The notes under the pieces were generated by a model. The model was not told the DNA's origin. It searched no databases and worked only from the letters and a program-made list of their open reading frames with translations. A stretch of 10,556 nucleotides of DNA from the NCBI GenBank assembly GCA_009697495.1, contig SHUN01000053.1, forward strand, positions 1-10,556. The letters are read 5' to 3'. Numbering within the stretch: position 1 is the first letter of the stretch; each line of letters starts with the position of its first letter. The position numbers were made by a program, and so were the translations under genes. Below are positions 1 through 7,548 of the stretch, in pieces. Origin of the DNA: Bryobacterales bacterium. Lineage in GTDB: Bacteria > Acidobacteriota > Terriglobia > Bryobacterales > Bryobacteraceae.

Positions 1-65
1 CCCCTCGCGCCCGCCGGCGCCCCCACCGCCAGCGCGCCCGACAAAAAGTCGCGTCTCCGTGTCAT
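1..65 (-). CDS. N-terminus of a Tat-exported protein (partial, runs off the left edge)
   Basis: Twenty-one complete codons are visible before the window ends, starting with ATG at 65-63. The peptide begins MTRRRDFLSGALAVGAPAG, a twin-arginine signal: an RRxFL-type motif (RRDFL) followed by a weakly hydrophobic Ala/Gly/Leu stretch. The start is well supported. An AAGGG ribosome binding site (74-78, inside the last codons of dsbD) lies 8 nt upstream, and the ATG sits 4 nt after the dsbD stop, so the two genes are probably co-transcribed and translationally coupled. Tat substrates are usually folded cofactor-containing oxidoreductases, or in this lineage sugar-processing or DUF1501-like exported proteins. 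The mature part is outside the window, so no product is proposed. Confidence 0.7.
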   Translation of the reverse strand, partial: MTRRRDFLSGALAVGAPAGAR

Positions 66-69
66 TTGA

Positions 70-1869
70 CTATCCCTTCAAGAACCGCAAAAACTCCTGC
101 GGATCGCGGGTCAAACCCGGAAACGCCCGCAACGTCTTTCCATCACCGTCCAAAATCACATAATAAGGAATCGCCACTGTCTTATGTGTTTCCTCTTGTA
201 ACGTCAAATTCGCTTCCGACACGGCATCCGCCCCATCGGTATATAACTCAACCAAAACGAACTTACTCAGCTCCGCCGCAATCTCCGGCCGGGGAAACAT
301 ATTCGCCTTCATCAACTTACAGTTCGTGCAAGTGTAGCCGGTAAAGTTGAGAAAGACCTGCTTGCCCTCGGCCTTAGCCCGGGCCAGCGCCCCCGGCAAA
401 TCGTTCTTCGCGAACGCAACGCCGGACGCCTTCGCCGAGGAGGGCACATAAGCGTCAATCTCGCCCAACGGCGCGCCAAACAATCCCGCAAGCAGGAAGA
501 ACGAAAAAGCCAAAATCAGCATCCCCAGCAACAAACGAGGAATCGAAACCATCTCGTCTTTTCCTATCCCCTCAAACCGCAGCCATCCCAGCAAATAGAA
601 TCCCGGCATCGCCGTCAACACCACCCACAAAGCCAAAAACCGCTCCCGCGTCAGCAGTTCCCAATGCAAAACCAAATCGACATTACTCAAATACTTCACC
701 ATCATCGCCAACACAAAGAACGCCATCACCACCTTCACCCGCACCAGCCACCCGCCCGATTTAGGCAGCTTTTTCAAGTACGAAGGAAACATCGCCAGAA
801 AGAAAAACGGGCTCGCCAACCCCGCCGCGAACGACGCCATGCCCATCGCCGGCTGTAATTTGTCACCTGTAACGGAAGCCGCCAGCAACGCCCCCATAAA
901 CGGCCCGACACAGGCAAACGAAGTAAGTGAAAAGGTAAGCCCCATCAGCAGCGATCCCACATACCCGCCGCCCTCGGAAGCCGCGGTCATCTTAGTCAAT
1001 AAACCGGACGGAATCGTAATCTCAAAGGCTCCCAACATACTCAAACCAAATGCAAAAAACACCAGCCCAATCCCCCCATTTACCCACGGATTCGAGGAAA
1101 GCGCCTGTGCCCCGCCCGCGCCCAACAACGCCGACGCAGCCAACCCAATCACCGTAAACAGCACCACGATCCCCAGACAAAACACCGCCGCCTGCCGCAG
1201 CCCGCCCTCCCTATTCAGGAAATAGGACAGCGTGAACGGAATCATCGGAAACACACAGGGCGTGAAAATCGCCGCCAGTCCCCATCCAAAAGCGCCCAAA
1301 AGGAAGCCAAGCAGCCCCTCGCCCGCCGGTGCCCCCACTGGTGCCGCCGCCCCCACTTTCGCCTCAACAAACCCATCGGGAATCGTCCCCGCGCCAGCGT
1401 CCGGCGCGGCCCCATCGGCGATTAACGACGCAGTGAGCAACCTCCGCCGCGGCGGCAGACAAATCGTGTCATTACAAGCGCTCGACCGAAGCTGCAAAGT
1501 CACGTCCACCGGCCCGGCTTTCACTTCGCCCTTCAACACCGCATCAACGAGAAAAACCGCCGTGCCCTCATAGCTCTCCGTCGAAGCCCCCGCCGCAGGG
1601 TCAAACTTAGCCGCAACCTTTTGTTGCAGCACACGGGTAATCGTTACCGTCGAATCAGGGAGCGCGACCACGCGAGTCGCCGTCGGCGTCACCGGTGATG
1701 TAACCGAGTAAAGGTGCCAGCCTTTCTCAATTTCCGCCGAAAGCCGTAACCGGACCGGCTTGCCCGGCGCGACCTTCGGCAGTTCCGCCTCGAGCGTAAA
1801 CCGGACGGCATTTTGCTGCGCAAAGGCGCTACCGGCCAACACCAGGCCGCAAAGGATGAATTGGAGCAT
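70..1869 (-). CDS. dsbD: Thiol:disulfide interchange protein, DsbD family
   Basis: An inner-membrane reductase that carries electrons from cytosolic thioredoxin to periplasmic partners, for disulfide isomerisation or cytochrome c maturation. Numbered from the ATG at 1869 (599 aa): signal peptide ~1-17 ending AFA/QQ; periplasmic DsbD-alpha-like domain ~20-150 with a Cys pair in CNDTIC (132, 137) before PP; CcdA-like membrane domain ~185-470 with about eight hydrophobic helices and the redox pair C205 (TPCVFPMIP) and C320 (FACVGP); C-terminal thioredoxin-like domain ~480-599 with C514 and C517 in TCTNCK and a cis-Pro loop (VAIPYY). All six catalytic cysteines are therefore present. An in-frame GTG at 1875 is possible, but AGAGG at 1875-1879 lies 5 nt before the ATG at 1869, which favours that start. 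Gene order plsX-dsbD-Tat gene suggests read-through from plsX. The family call is firm; the physiological partner is unknown. Confidence 0.93.
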   Translation of the reverse strand: MLQFILCGLVLAGSAFAQQNAVRFTLEAELPKVAPGKPVRLRLSAEIEKGWHLYSVTSPVTPTATRVVALPDSTVTITRVLQQKVAAKFDPAAGASTESYEGTAVFLVDAVLKGEVKAGPVDVTLQLRSSACNDTICLPPRRRLLTASLIADGAAPDAGAGTIPDGFVEAKVGAAAPVGAPAGEGLLGFLLGAFGWGLAAIFTPCVFPMIPFTLSYFLNREGGLRQAAVFCLGIVVLFTVIGLAASALLGAGGAQALSSNPWVNGGIGLVFFAFGLSMLGAFEITIPSGLLTKMTAASEGGGYVGSLLMGLTFSLTSFACVGPFMGALLAASVTGDKLQPAMGMASFAAGLASPFFFLAMFPSYLKKLPKSGGWLVRVKVVMAFFVLAMMVKYLSNVDLVLHWELLTRERFLALWVVLTAMPGFYLLGWLRFEGIGKDEMVSIPRLLLGMLILAFSFFLLAGLFGAPLGEIDAYVPSSAKASGVAFAKNDLPGALARAKAEGKQVFLNFTGYTCTNCKLMKANMFPRPEIAAELSKFVLVELYTDGADAVSEANLTLQEETHKTVAIPYYVILDGDGKTLRAFPGLTRDPQEFLRFLKG

Positions 1870-1913
1870 TCTCACCTCTCACCAATGTAGCCGAATCCTG
1901 ATTCCCAGCCAAT

Positions 1914-2103
1914 TCATTCCCGCGCTGCCCGCCCCGACGCGCCCATGCCCCAGGCCAATCTCCACCCGCCTACCCGCCCAAACACCCCGCTCATTCCAGC
2001 CCCGACGCCCATGCGCCAGCCTAATCACCAGCCGCCAACCCCGCCCAACACCCCACTCATTCCCGTCCCGCGCGCCCATGCGCCAGCCCCGCCTCCAGCC
2101 GCC
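1914..2103. repeat. Imperfect ~66-bp tandem repeat, three copies, covering the plsX 3' end and plsX-dsbD gap
   Basis: Three direct copies are visible. Each has a TCATTCC element (1914, 1991, 2057) followed by a 28-nt core beginning CCATG (1943-1970, 2009-2036, 2076-2103). Core spacing is 66 and 67 bp, and adjacent cores match at about 23 of 28 positions by eye. The rightmost copy encodes the last codons and stop of plsX, the TGA being the TCA of TCATTCC read on the minus strand. The other two are non-coding copies of the gene's tail. The leftmost copy has about 11 extra bases between TCATTCC and CCATG. Local tandem duplication of the gene end is the simplest explanation. There are no distinct spacers, so this is not a CRISPR array. 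Confidence 0.75.
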
Positions 2104-3085
2104 GATTCAGATCGGATTGCGCGAACTCCGCAGCTACGCGAATCGCATTCCGGATCGCATTCGCGTTCGAGCGGCCGTGGCAAATAATCGTGCAGCCCTT
2201 TACACCTAATAGCGGCGCTCCGCCGTATTCGGAGTAATCCACGCGCTTTTTCAGCTCAGCAAACGCATTTCTAGCCAATAAATAGCCGATTTTACCGCTC
2301 ACTGACGCCTTTAACGCGTCCTGAAGCAGATGTTTTCCCACTTCCACGAGCCCCTCGCTCACCTTTAACGCCACATTTCCGACAAACCCGTCGCACACAA
2401 TCACATCGGCGTGCCCCGTAAAAAGGTCCCGTCCCTCGACGTTCCCAATGAAGTTAATCGGCAGCGCTTTCAGCAGCGGCGTCGCCGCTTTCGTCAGTTC
2501 GTTGCCCTTATGCTCCTCTTCGCCAATAGAAAGGAGGCCGACACGCGGATTCTCGGTGTGAAAAATCAATCGCGAGTACAATTCACCCATCAACGCAAAT
2601 TGGGCCAAGAGGCGGGCATCCACGTCCACATTTGCCCCAACATCCACCATTACCGCCGGCTTGCCCTTCACCGTGGGAAATACGGAAGCCAGCGCCGGAC
2701 GGTCCACACCGCGAACCATTCCGTTCACGGTTTTCGACGTCGCCATTACCGCGCCCGTGTTCCCCGCTGAAACAACCCCCTGCGCCACGCCGTCGTGCAT
2801 CAACCGGCATGCCACGCGGATCGAACTGTCTTTCTTCGAACGCAGTGATTTCGCCGCGCCGTCATCCATCGTCACCACTTCGCTCGCGTGGTGCAACCGG
2901 ATCGGAAGTTTTTCCCAGCCCGGATGATGCGCCGACAATTCTGCGCGCAGCACTTCCTCCCGGCCAACCAGGATCACTTCGACCGGCAGATGGCGGACCG
3001 CTCGCAGCGACCCCTCTATCTCCGGTTTCGGAGCGTGGTCGCCACCCATCGCATCGACAGCGATGGTCACCAAAGGTGTTGGCAC
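2057..3085 (-). CDS. plsX: Phosphate acyltransferase PlsX
   Basis: PlsX converts acyl-ACP and phosphate to acyl-phosphate, the donor used by PlsY to start phospholipid synthesis. It is a peripheral membrane enzyme. The 342 aa match the usual family length. Family motifs are clear: [10 protein letters not shown] (10-19), SAGNTGA (107-113), VDVGAN (148-152), NVEGRD (215-220), DGFVGN (232-237), EYGGAPLLG (286-294) and the C-terminal HGRS/NA-rich stretch (303-311). The start is GTG at 3085; no nearby ATG fits before the conserved [11 protein letters not shown]. An AAGGG overlapping the rpmF stop lies about 12 nt upstream, which is long spacing. It follows rpmF by 16 nt, the classic rpmF-plsX arrangement, but fabH does not follow; dsbD does. 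The last ~15 codons lie within a tandem repeat. Confidence 0.96.
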   Translation of the reverse strand: MPTPLVTIAVDAMGGDHAPKPEIEGSLRAVRHLPVEVILVGREEVLRAELSAHHPGWEKLPIRLHHASEVVTMDDGAAKSLRSKKDSSIRVACRLMHDGVAQGVVSAGNTGAVMATSKTVNGMVRGVDRPALASVFPTVKGKPAVMVDVGANVDVDARLLAQFALMGELYSRLIFHTENPRVGLLSIGEEEHKGNELTKAATPLLKALPINFIGNVEGRDLFTGHADVIVCDGFVGNVALKVSEGLVEVGKHLLQDALKASVSGKIGYLLARNAFAELKKRVDYSEYGGAPLLGVKGCTIICHGRSNANAIRNAIRVAAEFAQSDLNRRLEAGLAHGRAGRE

Positions 3086-3101
3086 CGGGGGTGTCTACCC
3101 T

Positions 3102-3284
3102 TTACTGCTCTGCGACTTCGACTACGGCGCGGCCCTTGTAATACCCGCAGGACGGGCAAACCCGGTGCGGCATTTTCGGCGAGTGGCAGTTGGGGCATTC
3201 CGACTGGCTCGGCTTCACCAGATGATCGTGGGCGCGGCGCATTGAGGTGCGGCGTTGCGAGTGGCGTCGTTTGGGATTAGGCAT
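3102..3284 (-). CDS. rpmF: 50S ribosomal protein L32 (bL32)
   Basis: A small structural protein of the large ribosomal subunit. The 60-residue product has the standard start [19 protein letters not shown], a basic tail that threads into rRNA, and a zinc ribbon with cysteines 30, 33, 43 and 46 (CPNC, then CPSC). All four zinc ligands are present, so this is the Zn-binding (C+) form rather than the zinc-independent paralogue. The ATG at 3284 is preceded by AAGGA at 3291-3295 with 6-nt spacing, a strong ribosome binding site. It lies 29 nt after the DUF177 gene and 16 nt before plsX, in one transcription unit. Confidence 0.98.
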   Translation of the reverse strand: MPNPKRRHSQRRTSMRRAHDHLVKPSQSECPNCHSPKMPHRVCPSCGYYKGRAVVEVAEQ

Positions 3285-3313
3285 CGTAGATCCTTGCTAA
3301 TTAAATTTCGTTC

Positions 3314-3826
3314 TTACAGGTTCTTGAGGGCAGACCAGCGCTCGTCACTGAGCTGCGTCCGGCAGTGACATTCCGTTTCGTTCCGGTTCTGTCCACAAAT
3401 CGGGCAGATGCCCTGACAATCCTCGCTGCAGACCCGCTGCAGGGGAAGCGCCAGCAACACCTGTTCTTGCAAAATGTCGTTCAATTCCAACCCGGGACCC
3501 TCGTAAAAGCCCACATGGCTGTCGTTTGGCCCGATCGCAACCTCCGATCCGGGACTGGTCTCCGGCGCCGGAACATAGATCAGATCAAACTCTTCTTCAA
3601 TATTCTTATCAAACGGCTCCGTGCATCGGTCACATTCCATCCGCAACGAAACCTGCAACTTGCCCCGCACCCGCAGCTCTTCCGTCGAAACATGCAATTC
3701 CACTATGCCCGAGGCTGTCAATGGGGACTGCTGCTCAAATTCAGGATCAAACAGAATCACGCCAACTGGCAGAGCCTGCTCAAACTGAATCGATTTTTGC
3801 TCCAACTCTCGGATATCAAGGAACAT
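3314..3826 (-). CDS. DUF177/YceD family protein upstream of rpmF
   Basis: Recognised by context (immediately before rpmF) and by its cysteine pattern. The family includes E. coli YceD and plant homologues linked to 23S rRNA accumulation; the biochemical role is not settled. From ATG 3826 the product is 170 aa: an N-terminal beta-rich part starting MFLDIREL, a CDRC motif (C65, C68) typical of the family, an acidic middle (EEEFDLIY), then a Cys-rich tail with C133, C137, C141, C144, C153 and C155 (ICPICG, then CHC), likely metal-binding. The frame is open back to 3907, with GTG codons at 3841, 3838 and 3832 as alternatives. I prefer the ATG because homologues start just before this motif and a promoter-like sequence lies inside the longer version. 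The ribosome binding site for the ATG is weak, so the exact start is uncertain. Confidence 0.85.
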   Translation of the reverse strand: MFLDIRELEQKSIQFEQALPVGVILFDPEFEQQSPLTASGIVELHVSTEELRVRGKLQVSLRMECDRCTEPFDKNIEEEFDLIYVPAPETSPGSEVAIGPNDSHVGFYEGPGLELNDILQEQVLLALPLQRVCSEDCQGICPICGQNRNETECHCRTQLSDERWSALKNL

Positions 3827-3862
3827 ACACACGGCCACCACTTCGCGGGAGCGAACCTCTTT

Positions 3863-3892
3863 AGTATACGATAACCCGCCCTGTGTGCGCAA
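3863..3892 (-). promoter_or_regulatory. Candidate promoter for the DUF177-rpmF-plsX-dsbD unit
   Basis: On the minus strand a TATACT hexamer (3863-3868), five of six matches to the -10 consensus, lies 18 nt downstream of TTGCGC (3887-3892), a weak -35 sharing its first three bases with consensus. It sits in the 84-nt gap between the exported 379-aa protein gene and the DUF177 ATG at 3826, giving a 5' leader of about 30 nt. Position supports it; sequence alone is only suggestive. Confidence 0.35.
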
Positions 3893-3910
3893 AGACTCCC
3901 CGCGCATGCG

Positions 3911-5050
3911 CTAAGGTTTGTCGGAATACGGAATGTCTCTCACCCCGTCGTCCATCCCCTCGATTCGCACGAACAGCTTTTTCGGCGGTGGAGCCGGGGG
4001 ATAAACCGGCGCGGCTGACGCGGCCTGAGTCACCGAAGGCATCCCGGTCATCGGGACGCTTGCCTCCACATTGGCCCGCACAGCCAAACCCGGATCGGGC
4101 GCCGGCGCCGCTGGCTTCAAATTGACCGGCAGCGCAAATGCCGCCAAAAGAGGCCCTACGCGACCAGCTACGGTGCCCGCCTCCATTGGCGCTCCCAAAA
4201 CCAGCGTGCTGTCTTCAATCGCCCCCTGCAATTGCGCCAGCCACGGCGAAAGTACAAATCGATCCGGGCTTCCCACCGCCCCCTGCAATAACTTCAAAAC
4301 CTCGTCCGCCGTCGCCTCGCTCGTCGTCCAGATCCGCAAGTTCAAGCCAGCCGTCTTCCCCACTTGAATCCCGACGTCGAAGCCATCCATCTCACCATCA
4401 GCCGCGTCCTCGGCATACCGGTCGAGCGTCTTCGGGCCAAAGCCTCTGGGCACAGTCTCACAACTGACCCAAACCGGATACTGTTTGCCCAAATCGCGCG
4501 CCCTGCCGAATAACGGGTTCACCGAAGCCAACGACTCCACAAGTGCCTTGCTCCGCTCCGCGGCCGCCTGTATGGCGGGCCGTGTGCCGATCAGTACCGT
4601 CGTTCCGCCGCCTGGTCCGGTTATCCACGCCAGATGCGGGTCTCCGGCCGCCGCGCCAGCCGGTGCGGCGATCTCCAAGCCCTTATACGGCATCAGCCGC
4701 GCTCCCTCGCTCATTGCCAGCTTGCGCAATTGGGCCAAGGAAAACGAGCCCGACAGGATCAACACGTCCGATCGCTTTCCGCTCGACTCCTCGACGGAAG
4801 ATAGCAGCAACCGCTCGGCCTGCGCCAGCATCGGAGCCCCCAGCGCCGCCACAAACTGTTCCCGAATCTGCCGGCCGTCGCCAGTCTCCGCCAGTTTGCG
4901 GAAATCGACGCCCGCTAGAATCTGCGCTTCCGGGTGGGCAAATCGCCATGCCATCGGTTCCGACGGCTCAACGATCGTTCCTGCCGGGGCGCCTGCCGCC
5001 GCCACGGCCGAGACGGCCAACAGCGATATTAGTTTCTTGATCATCGTCAT
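3911..5050 (-). CDS. Exported protein of unknown function, coupled to the TIGR03437-domain gene
   Basis: No family recognised with confidence. The product (379 aa) has a lysine-led hydrophobic signal sequence (~4-23, AVAAAGAPAG), so export by Sec is likely. The body has two alpha/beta-looking stretches: ~38-165, which includes HPEAQILAGVDFRKL, DVLILSGSFS and TTVLIGTRPAIQAAAER, and ~190-310, which includes DGFDVGIQVGKTAGLNLRIW and a helical segment. The pattern recalls large uncharacterised exported acidobacterial proteins but proves nothing. The C-terminus is Ala/Pro-rich (312-356, ending YPPAPPPKK) with a short acidic tail. The ATG at 5050 overlaps the upstream stop (ATGA, 4 nt). A second ATG at 5044 has the better ribosome binding site, GGTGG with 7-nt spacing, so the true start may be 5044. 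It is the last gene of its pair; a new promoter probably follows. Confidence 0.8.
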   Translation of the reverse strand: MTMIKKLISLLAVSAVAAAGAPAGTIVEPSEPMAWRFAHPEAQILAGVDFRKLAETGDGRQIREQFVAALGAPMLAQAERLLLSSVEESSGKRSDVLILSGSFSLAQLRKLAMSEGARLMPYKGLEIAAPAGAAAGDPHLAWITGPGGGTTVLIGTRPAIQAAAERSKALVESLASVNPLFGRARDLGKQYPVWVSCETVPRGFGPKTLDRYAEDAADGEMDGFDVGIQVGKTAGLNLRIWTTSEATADEVLKLLQGAVGSPDRFVLSPWLAQLQGAIEDSTLVLGAPMEAGTVAGRVGPLLAAFALPVNLKPAAPAPDPGLAVRANVEASVPMTGMPSVTQAASAAPVYPPAPPPKKLFVRIEGMDDGVRDIPYSDKP

Positions 5051-7548
5051 TCCACCGGCAACAGAATTTTATTACTCTCAACATCGCCTTGACGCACTCG
5101 GAGTTCCACCACTCCGGGATTCCAATCGGCTGGCACCGTGAAACGAATCAACGTCACGCCCACAAGCCCCGGCGCCGCCCCGGCAAAATCAGGCGTGTAT
5201 TCGGCATCCCCCGCGACGATTCGAGGCATTGTCTGCAACGGATTCGGCGGATTCTCCAACGCCGGAAAGCCGTCGAGAATTCCCCTCTGATAAGCGCCAA
5301 ACCCGGTTCCCATCAGCACAATCTGCTCTCCGCGCCTAGCTGGCTTGTCCGGCGCCGATAACGACCCGTCCGGCCGCTGCGCCGTCGCAATGAACTGCTC
5401 CCCAATCAATTGGCCAAAAACCCCCGGCGCGTTTCGAACCACCGTTACTTTCCCGGCAATCTCCGGCAACGATCCGTTTCTCACCGCCAGCGTATGCTCG
5501 CCATCGGCCAGATCGGACGGTAAGTAAGCGTTGACCTGTTCCGGCGAGACAAACAATAACGGAAGCAAGCGTGTTCCGATCCTCGCCGTCACATTCCCCA
5601 ATGTCTGTGTCAATGGCCCGTTCGCCCCGGCAACGTAATCATTCGCCAGCCCCGAACCGTAGATGGACACAATCGAACCCGGCGCGACGGCTTTCAACGG
5701 CGTCTCTCCCGCGGCGTTGCGAATTCCCGCGCTCGGAATGAAGGGTACTCTATCCAACTGCGCCCGCGCCAGTCGAGGTACCAACATCGACAGAAAACCG
5801 CCCGCGCTCGTACCCGAGAGGTCGCCCTCCCAGCGGCGGAACTTGTAGCCCTCTGCGGGAACCGCGGTCACTTGCACCGTCGTGTCCGCCGGATAGTATC
5901 CGTCCGCCGAACCGGGTTCCAGCCGGAATGTCGCCCCGCCAGCCGGATCGGCCACCGCCTGGAATCGGTTGAAAGGGCGATACCGGAAACTCAACTGTTG
6001 ATCGGCCCCGGAAAAACTGACCGTCCGTGTCGCTGTGCCGCTATCGTTCCAACCAGCAAACTGTATCCGCGTATCCGCGCCCAAACTCACGCTTTCAGGA
6101 ACCGACAGCGAAACCGTCGCGCCTAAAGGCCGGTCCAGCGTGCATGGCAGCGAACATACCGTCCCATCCACTTGCAGACGAGCGCCCGGCTGCGATGTCG
6201 AAACAACAACCCGCGGATACAGTTCGTAATTCGCAACCAGCCGCAGGCCTCCCAATTCCGTCTCCTCCTGCGTTGTAATCTGCTGGGTGGCCTCGCCCCC
6301 ATTTGCCCACTGCAAGAATCTGTACTTGCGGCCCTTAGCGTCTGTTGTTTCGGCCGGAGCCGTCACCGTGTGCTTCGTCCCCACGCCCCACACAAAATTG
6401 TAGGAGGGCCAACTCTCCCGCCCATCCACGTTTAACTTCAAGCCGACTGGGCTGGTCAGAAAAGAGACTCCCGCACCACGCACGAAACGAGCCAGAATCG
6501 CATCGGGAATATTGGCGCCGACAGTTTTATAGATCGCCCCCTCGCCGCCCCCAATAGTGAAACTGCCGAGAATCCAAGTCTTTCCCGTCAAATCAAGCTG
6601 CGACGCCGGCGCACCCAAAATATGGCTCGATCCGTCCGCAAAATCAAATTCCCAAGGCGGGATCGGGAACACATTCCCGCTCTCCCGGTACCGCATCTCG
6701 ATCTCCTCTGGAAAACGCGTCGGAGTGAGTGTCCGGTCGACCATCACCTGTAGACCATACGGCTCCGTTTGAATCGTTACCCGCTTCGCGGGAGAAAAGC
6801 GCGGCATTATCACCGCCGGTCCGTTCACCGTGTACTTTCGCAGAAAGCTGTCGCTACGGGTGACTCCGTTTTCCCACCAGCCCTCGAAGACAAATCCGCG
6901 TGCTGGAAACGCGTTGAAATTGATCGATGCACTGTTCGCCGCCCAAATCACCAACGAATTCGCCACGCACGATCCATTCACATACAGCGCGCCCGGCCCT
7001 GGCACCATGAAAACGCCAGGCTGTCCGGTCGGCTGTCCCTGCGGTGGCGGGGCCGTCGGCGGCACCGGCGTCACCGGTGGTCCGGTAGGGGGCGTTGGCA
7101 CAGGCACTGCCGGTACAGGCACAGGATTTCCCGGCCGACCGGCCGTCCCACACGGCACGGACACCTCTGGCAGCGGATTTCCAGTCACGTTATAAAAAAG
7201 TATGTCGACCCGGTGTTCGACCGTATACGTCGCCTTCAGGCTAAGGAAATCCGGGTCAGCCGTTACTGTAATGGTGGGCGACGCTCCCTGGAGTATGGTT
7301 TTGTTATCCGCCCACCCCCCGAACGTCATTCGAGTCGTATCGCCGGTGTACTGCACCGCACCCGTCCACACCGTGTGCCGGCTGCCTTTCGGCCAGAAGA
7401 AGGTTGCCGAACTCGTATACTTGATCCCGTCCACATAAAACGATGCCCCCGCCGGCTCCGTGTATATGCGCGTTTGCGTAGTCTGTCCTGACGCCGCGCC
7501 CGCGGCGAGAATAAACGCTGACAGTAAAATGATCCACACTCGTTGCAT
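5047..7548 (-). CDS. Secreted multidomain protein: PEGA/InlB-B-like repeats plus TIGR03437-type C-terminal domain
   Basis: An 833-aa exported protein. Signal peptide ~1-21 (MQRVWIILLSAFILAAGAAS). The body carries repeated beta modules, each opening with a PEGA-like start (EPAG.SFYVDG ~31; EPYGLQVMVD ~262; SPVGLKLNVDG ~366; QPGARLQVDG ~453; DPAGGATF ~534) and most with a tryptophan/glycine motif (FGGWADN ~76; FEGWWENG ~221; FLQWANGG ~411; FAGWNDSG ~497; FRRWEGD ~570) typical of divergent InlB B-repeats. A Pro/Val/Thr-rich linker spans ~140-178. Residues ~602-833 match the Solibacter C-terminal domain: PSAGIRNAAG, APGSIVSIYGSGLA, LLFVSPEQVNAYLP, VLMGTGFG. Such domains occur at the end of many large surface or secreted proteins; the function is unknown. 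ATG 7548 is the only plausible start, although the nearest AAGGAG (7565-7570) is 16 nt away. Adhesion or surface display is an inference only. Confidence 0.88.
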   Translation of the reverse strand: MQRVWIILLSAFILAAGAASGQTTQTRIYTEPAGASFYVDGIKYTSSATFFWPKGSRHTVWTGAVQYTGDTTRMTFGGWADNKTILQGASPTITVTADPDFLSLKATYTVEHRVDILFYNVTGNPLPEVSVPCGTAGRPGNPVPVPAVPVPTPPTGPPVTPVPPTAPPPQGQPTGQPGVFMVPGPGALYVNGSCVANSLVIWAANSASINFNAFPARGFVFEGWWENGVTRSDSFLRKYTVNGPAVIMPRFSPAKRVTIQTEPYGLQVMVDRTLTPTRFPEEIEMRYRESGNVFPIPPWEFDFADGSSHILGAPASQLDLTGKTWILGSFTIGGGEGAIYKTVGANIPDAILARFVRGAGVSFLTSPVGLKLNVDGRESWPSYNFVWGVGTKHTVTAPAETTDAKGRKYRFLQWANGGEATQQITTQEETELGGLRLVANYELYPRVVVSTSQPGARLQVDGTVCSLPCTLDRPLGATVSLSVPESVSLGADTRIQFAGWNDSGTATRTVSFSGADQQLSFRYRPFNRFQAVADPAGGATFRLEPGSADGYYPADTTVQVTAVPAEGYKFRRWEGDLSGTSAGGFLSMLVPRLARAQLDRVPFIPSAGIRNAAGETPLKAVAPGSIVSIYGSGLANDYVAGANGPLTQTLGNVTARIGTRLLPLLFVSPEQVNAYLPSDLADGEHTLAVRNGSLPEIAGKVTVVRNAPGVFGQLIGEQFIATAQRPDGSLSAPDKPARRGEQIVLMGTGFGAYQRGILDGFPALENPPNPLQTMPRIVAGDAEYTPDFAGAAPGLVGVTLIRFTVPADWNPGVVELRVRQGDVESNKILLPVE

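Noticed and set aside
1914..2103. Possible CRISPR array or REP element
   Set aside because: The copies are directly adjacent, diverged, lack unique spacers and extend into plsX coding sequence. A tandem duplication explains them better.
2411..3280. Several plus-strand frames of 60-169 codons opposite plsX and rpmF
   Set aside because: They lie antisense to two strongly conserved genes and show low-complexity shadow translations.
3887..3911. Possible terminator after the 379-aa gene (palindrome GCGCATGCGC and a TGCGC/GCGCA pair)
   Set aside because: The stems are only about 5 bp and no U-run follows on the minus strand, so it is not a credible intrinsic terminator.
4485..5141. 218-codon plus-strand open frame opposite the 379-aa exported protein gene
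   Set aside because: Ser/Ala/Pro-rich antisense shadow, with no ribosome binding site or recognisable motif. The minus-strand gene has a signal peptide and a coupled start.
7026..7140. GGC/CAGG-rich low-complexity DNA looking like a microsatellite
   Set aside because: It is the coding sequence of the Pro/Val/Thr linker (~140-178) of the secreted protein, explained by codon use.
6769..7491. 240-codon plus-strand open frame inside the 833-aa gene
   Set aside because: Arg/His-rich composition typical of the antisense of a GC-rich gene. The minus-strand frame has clear domains.
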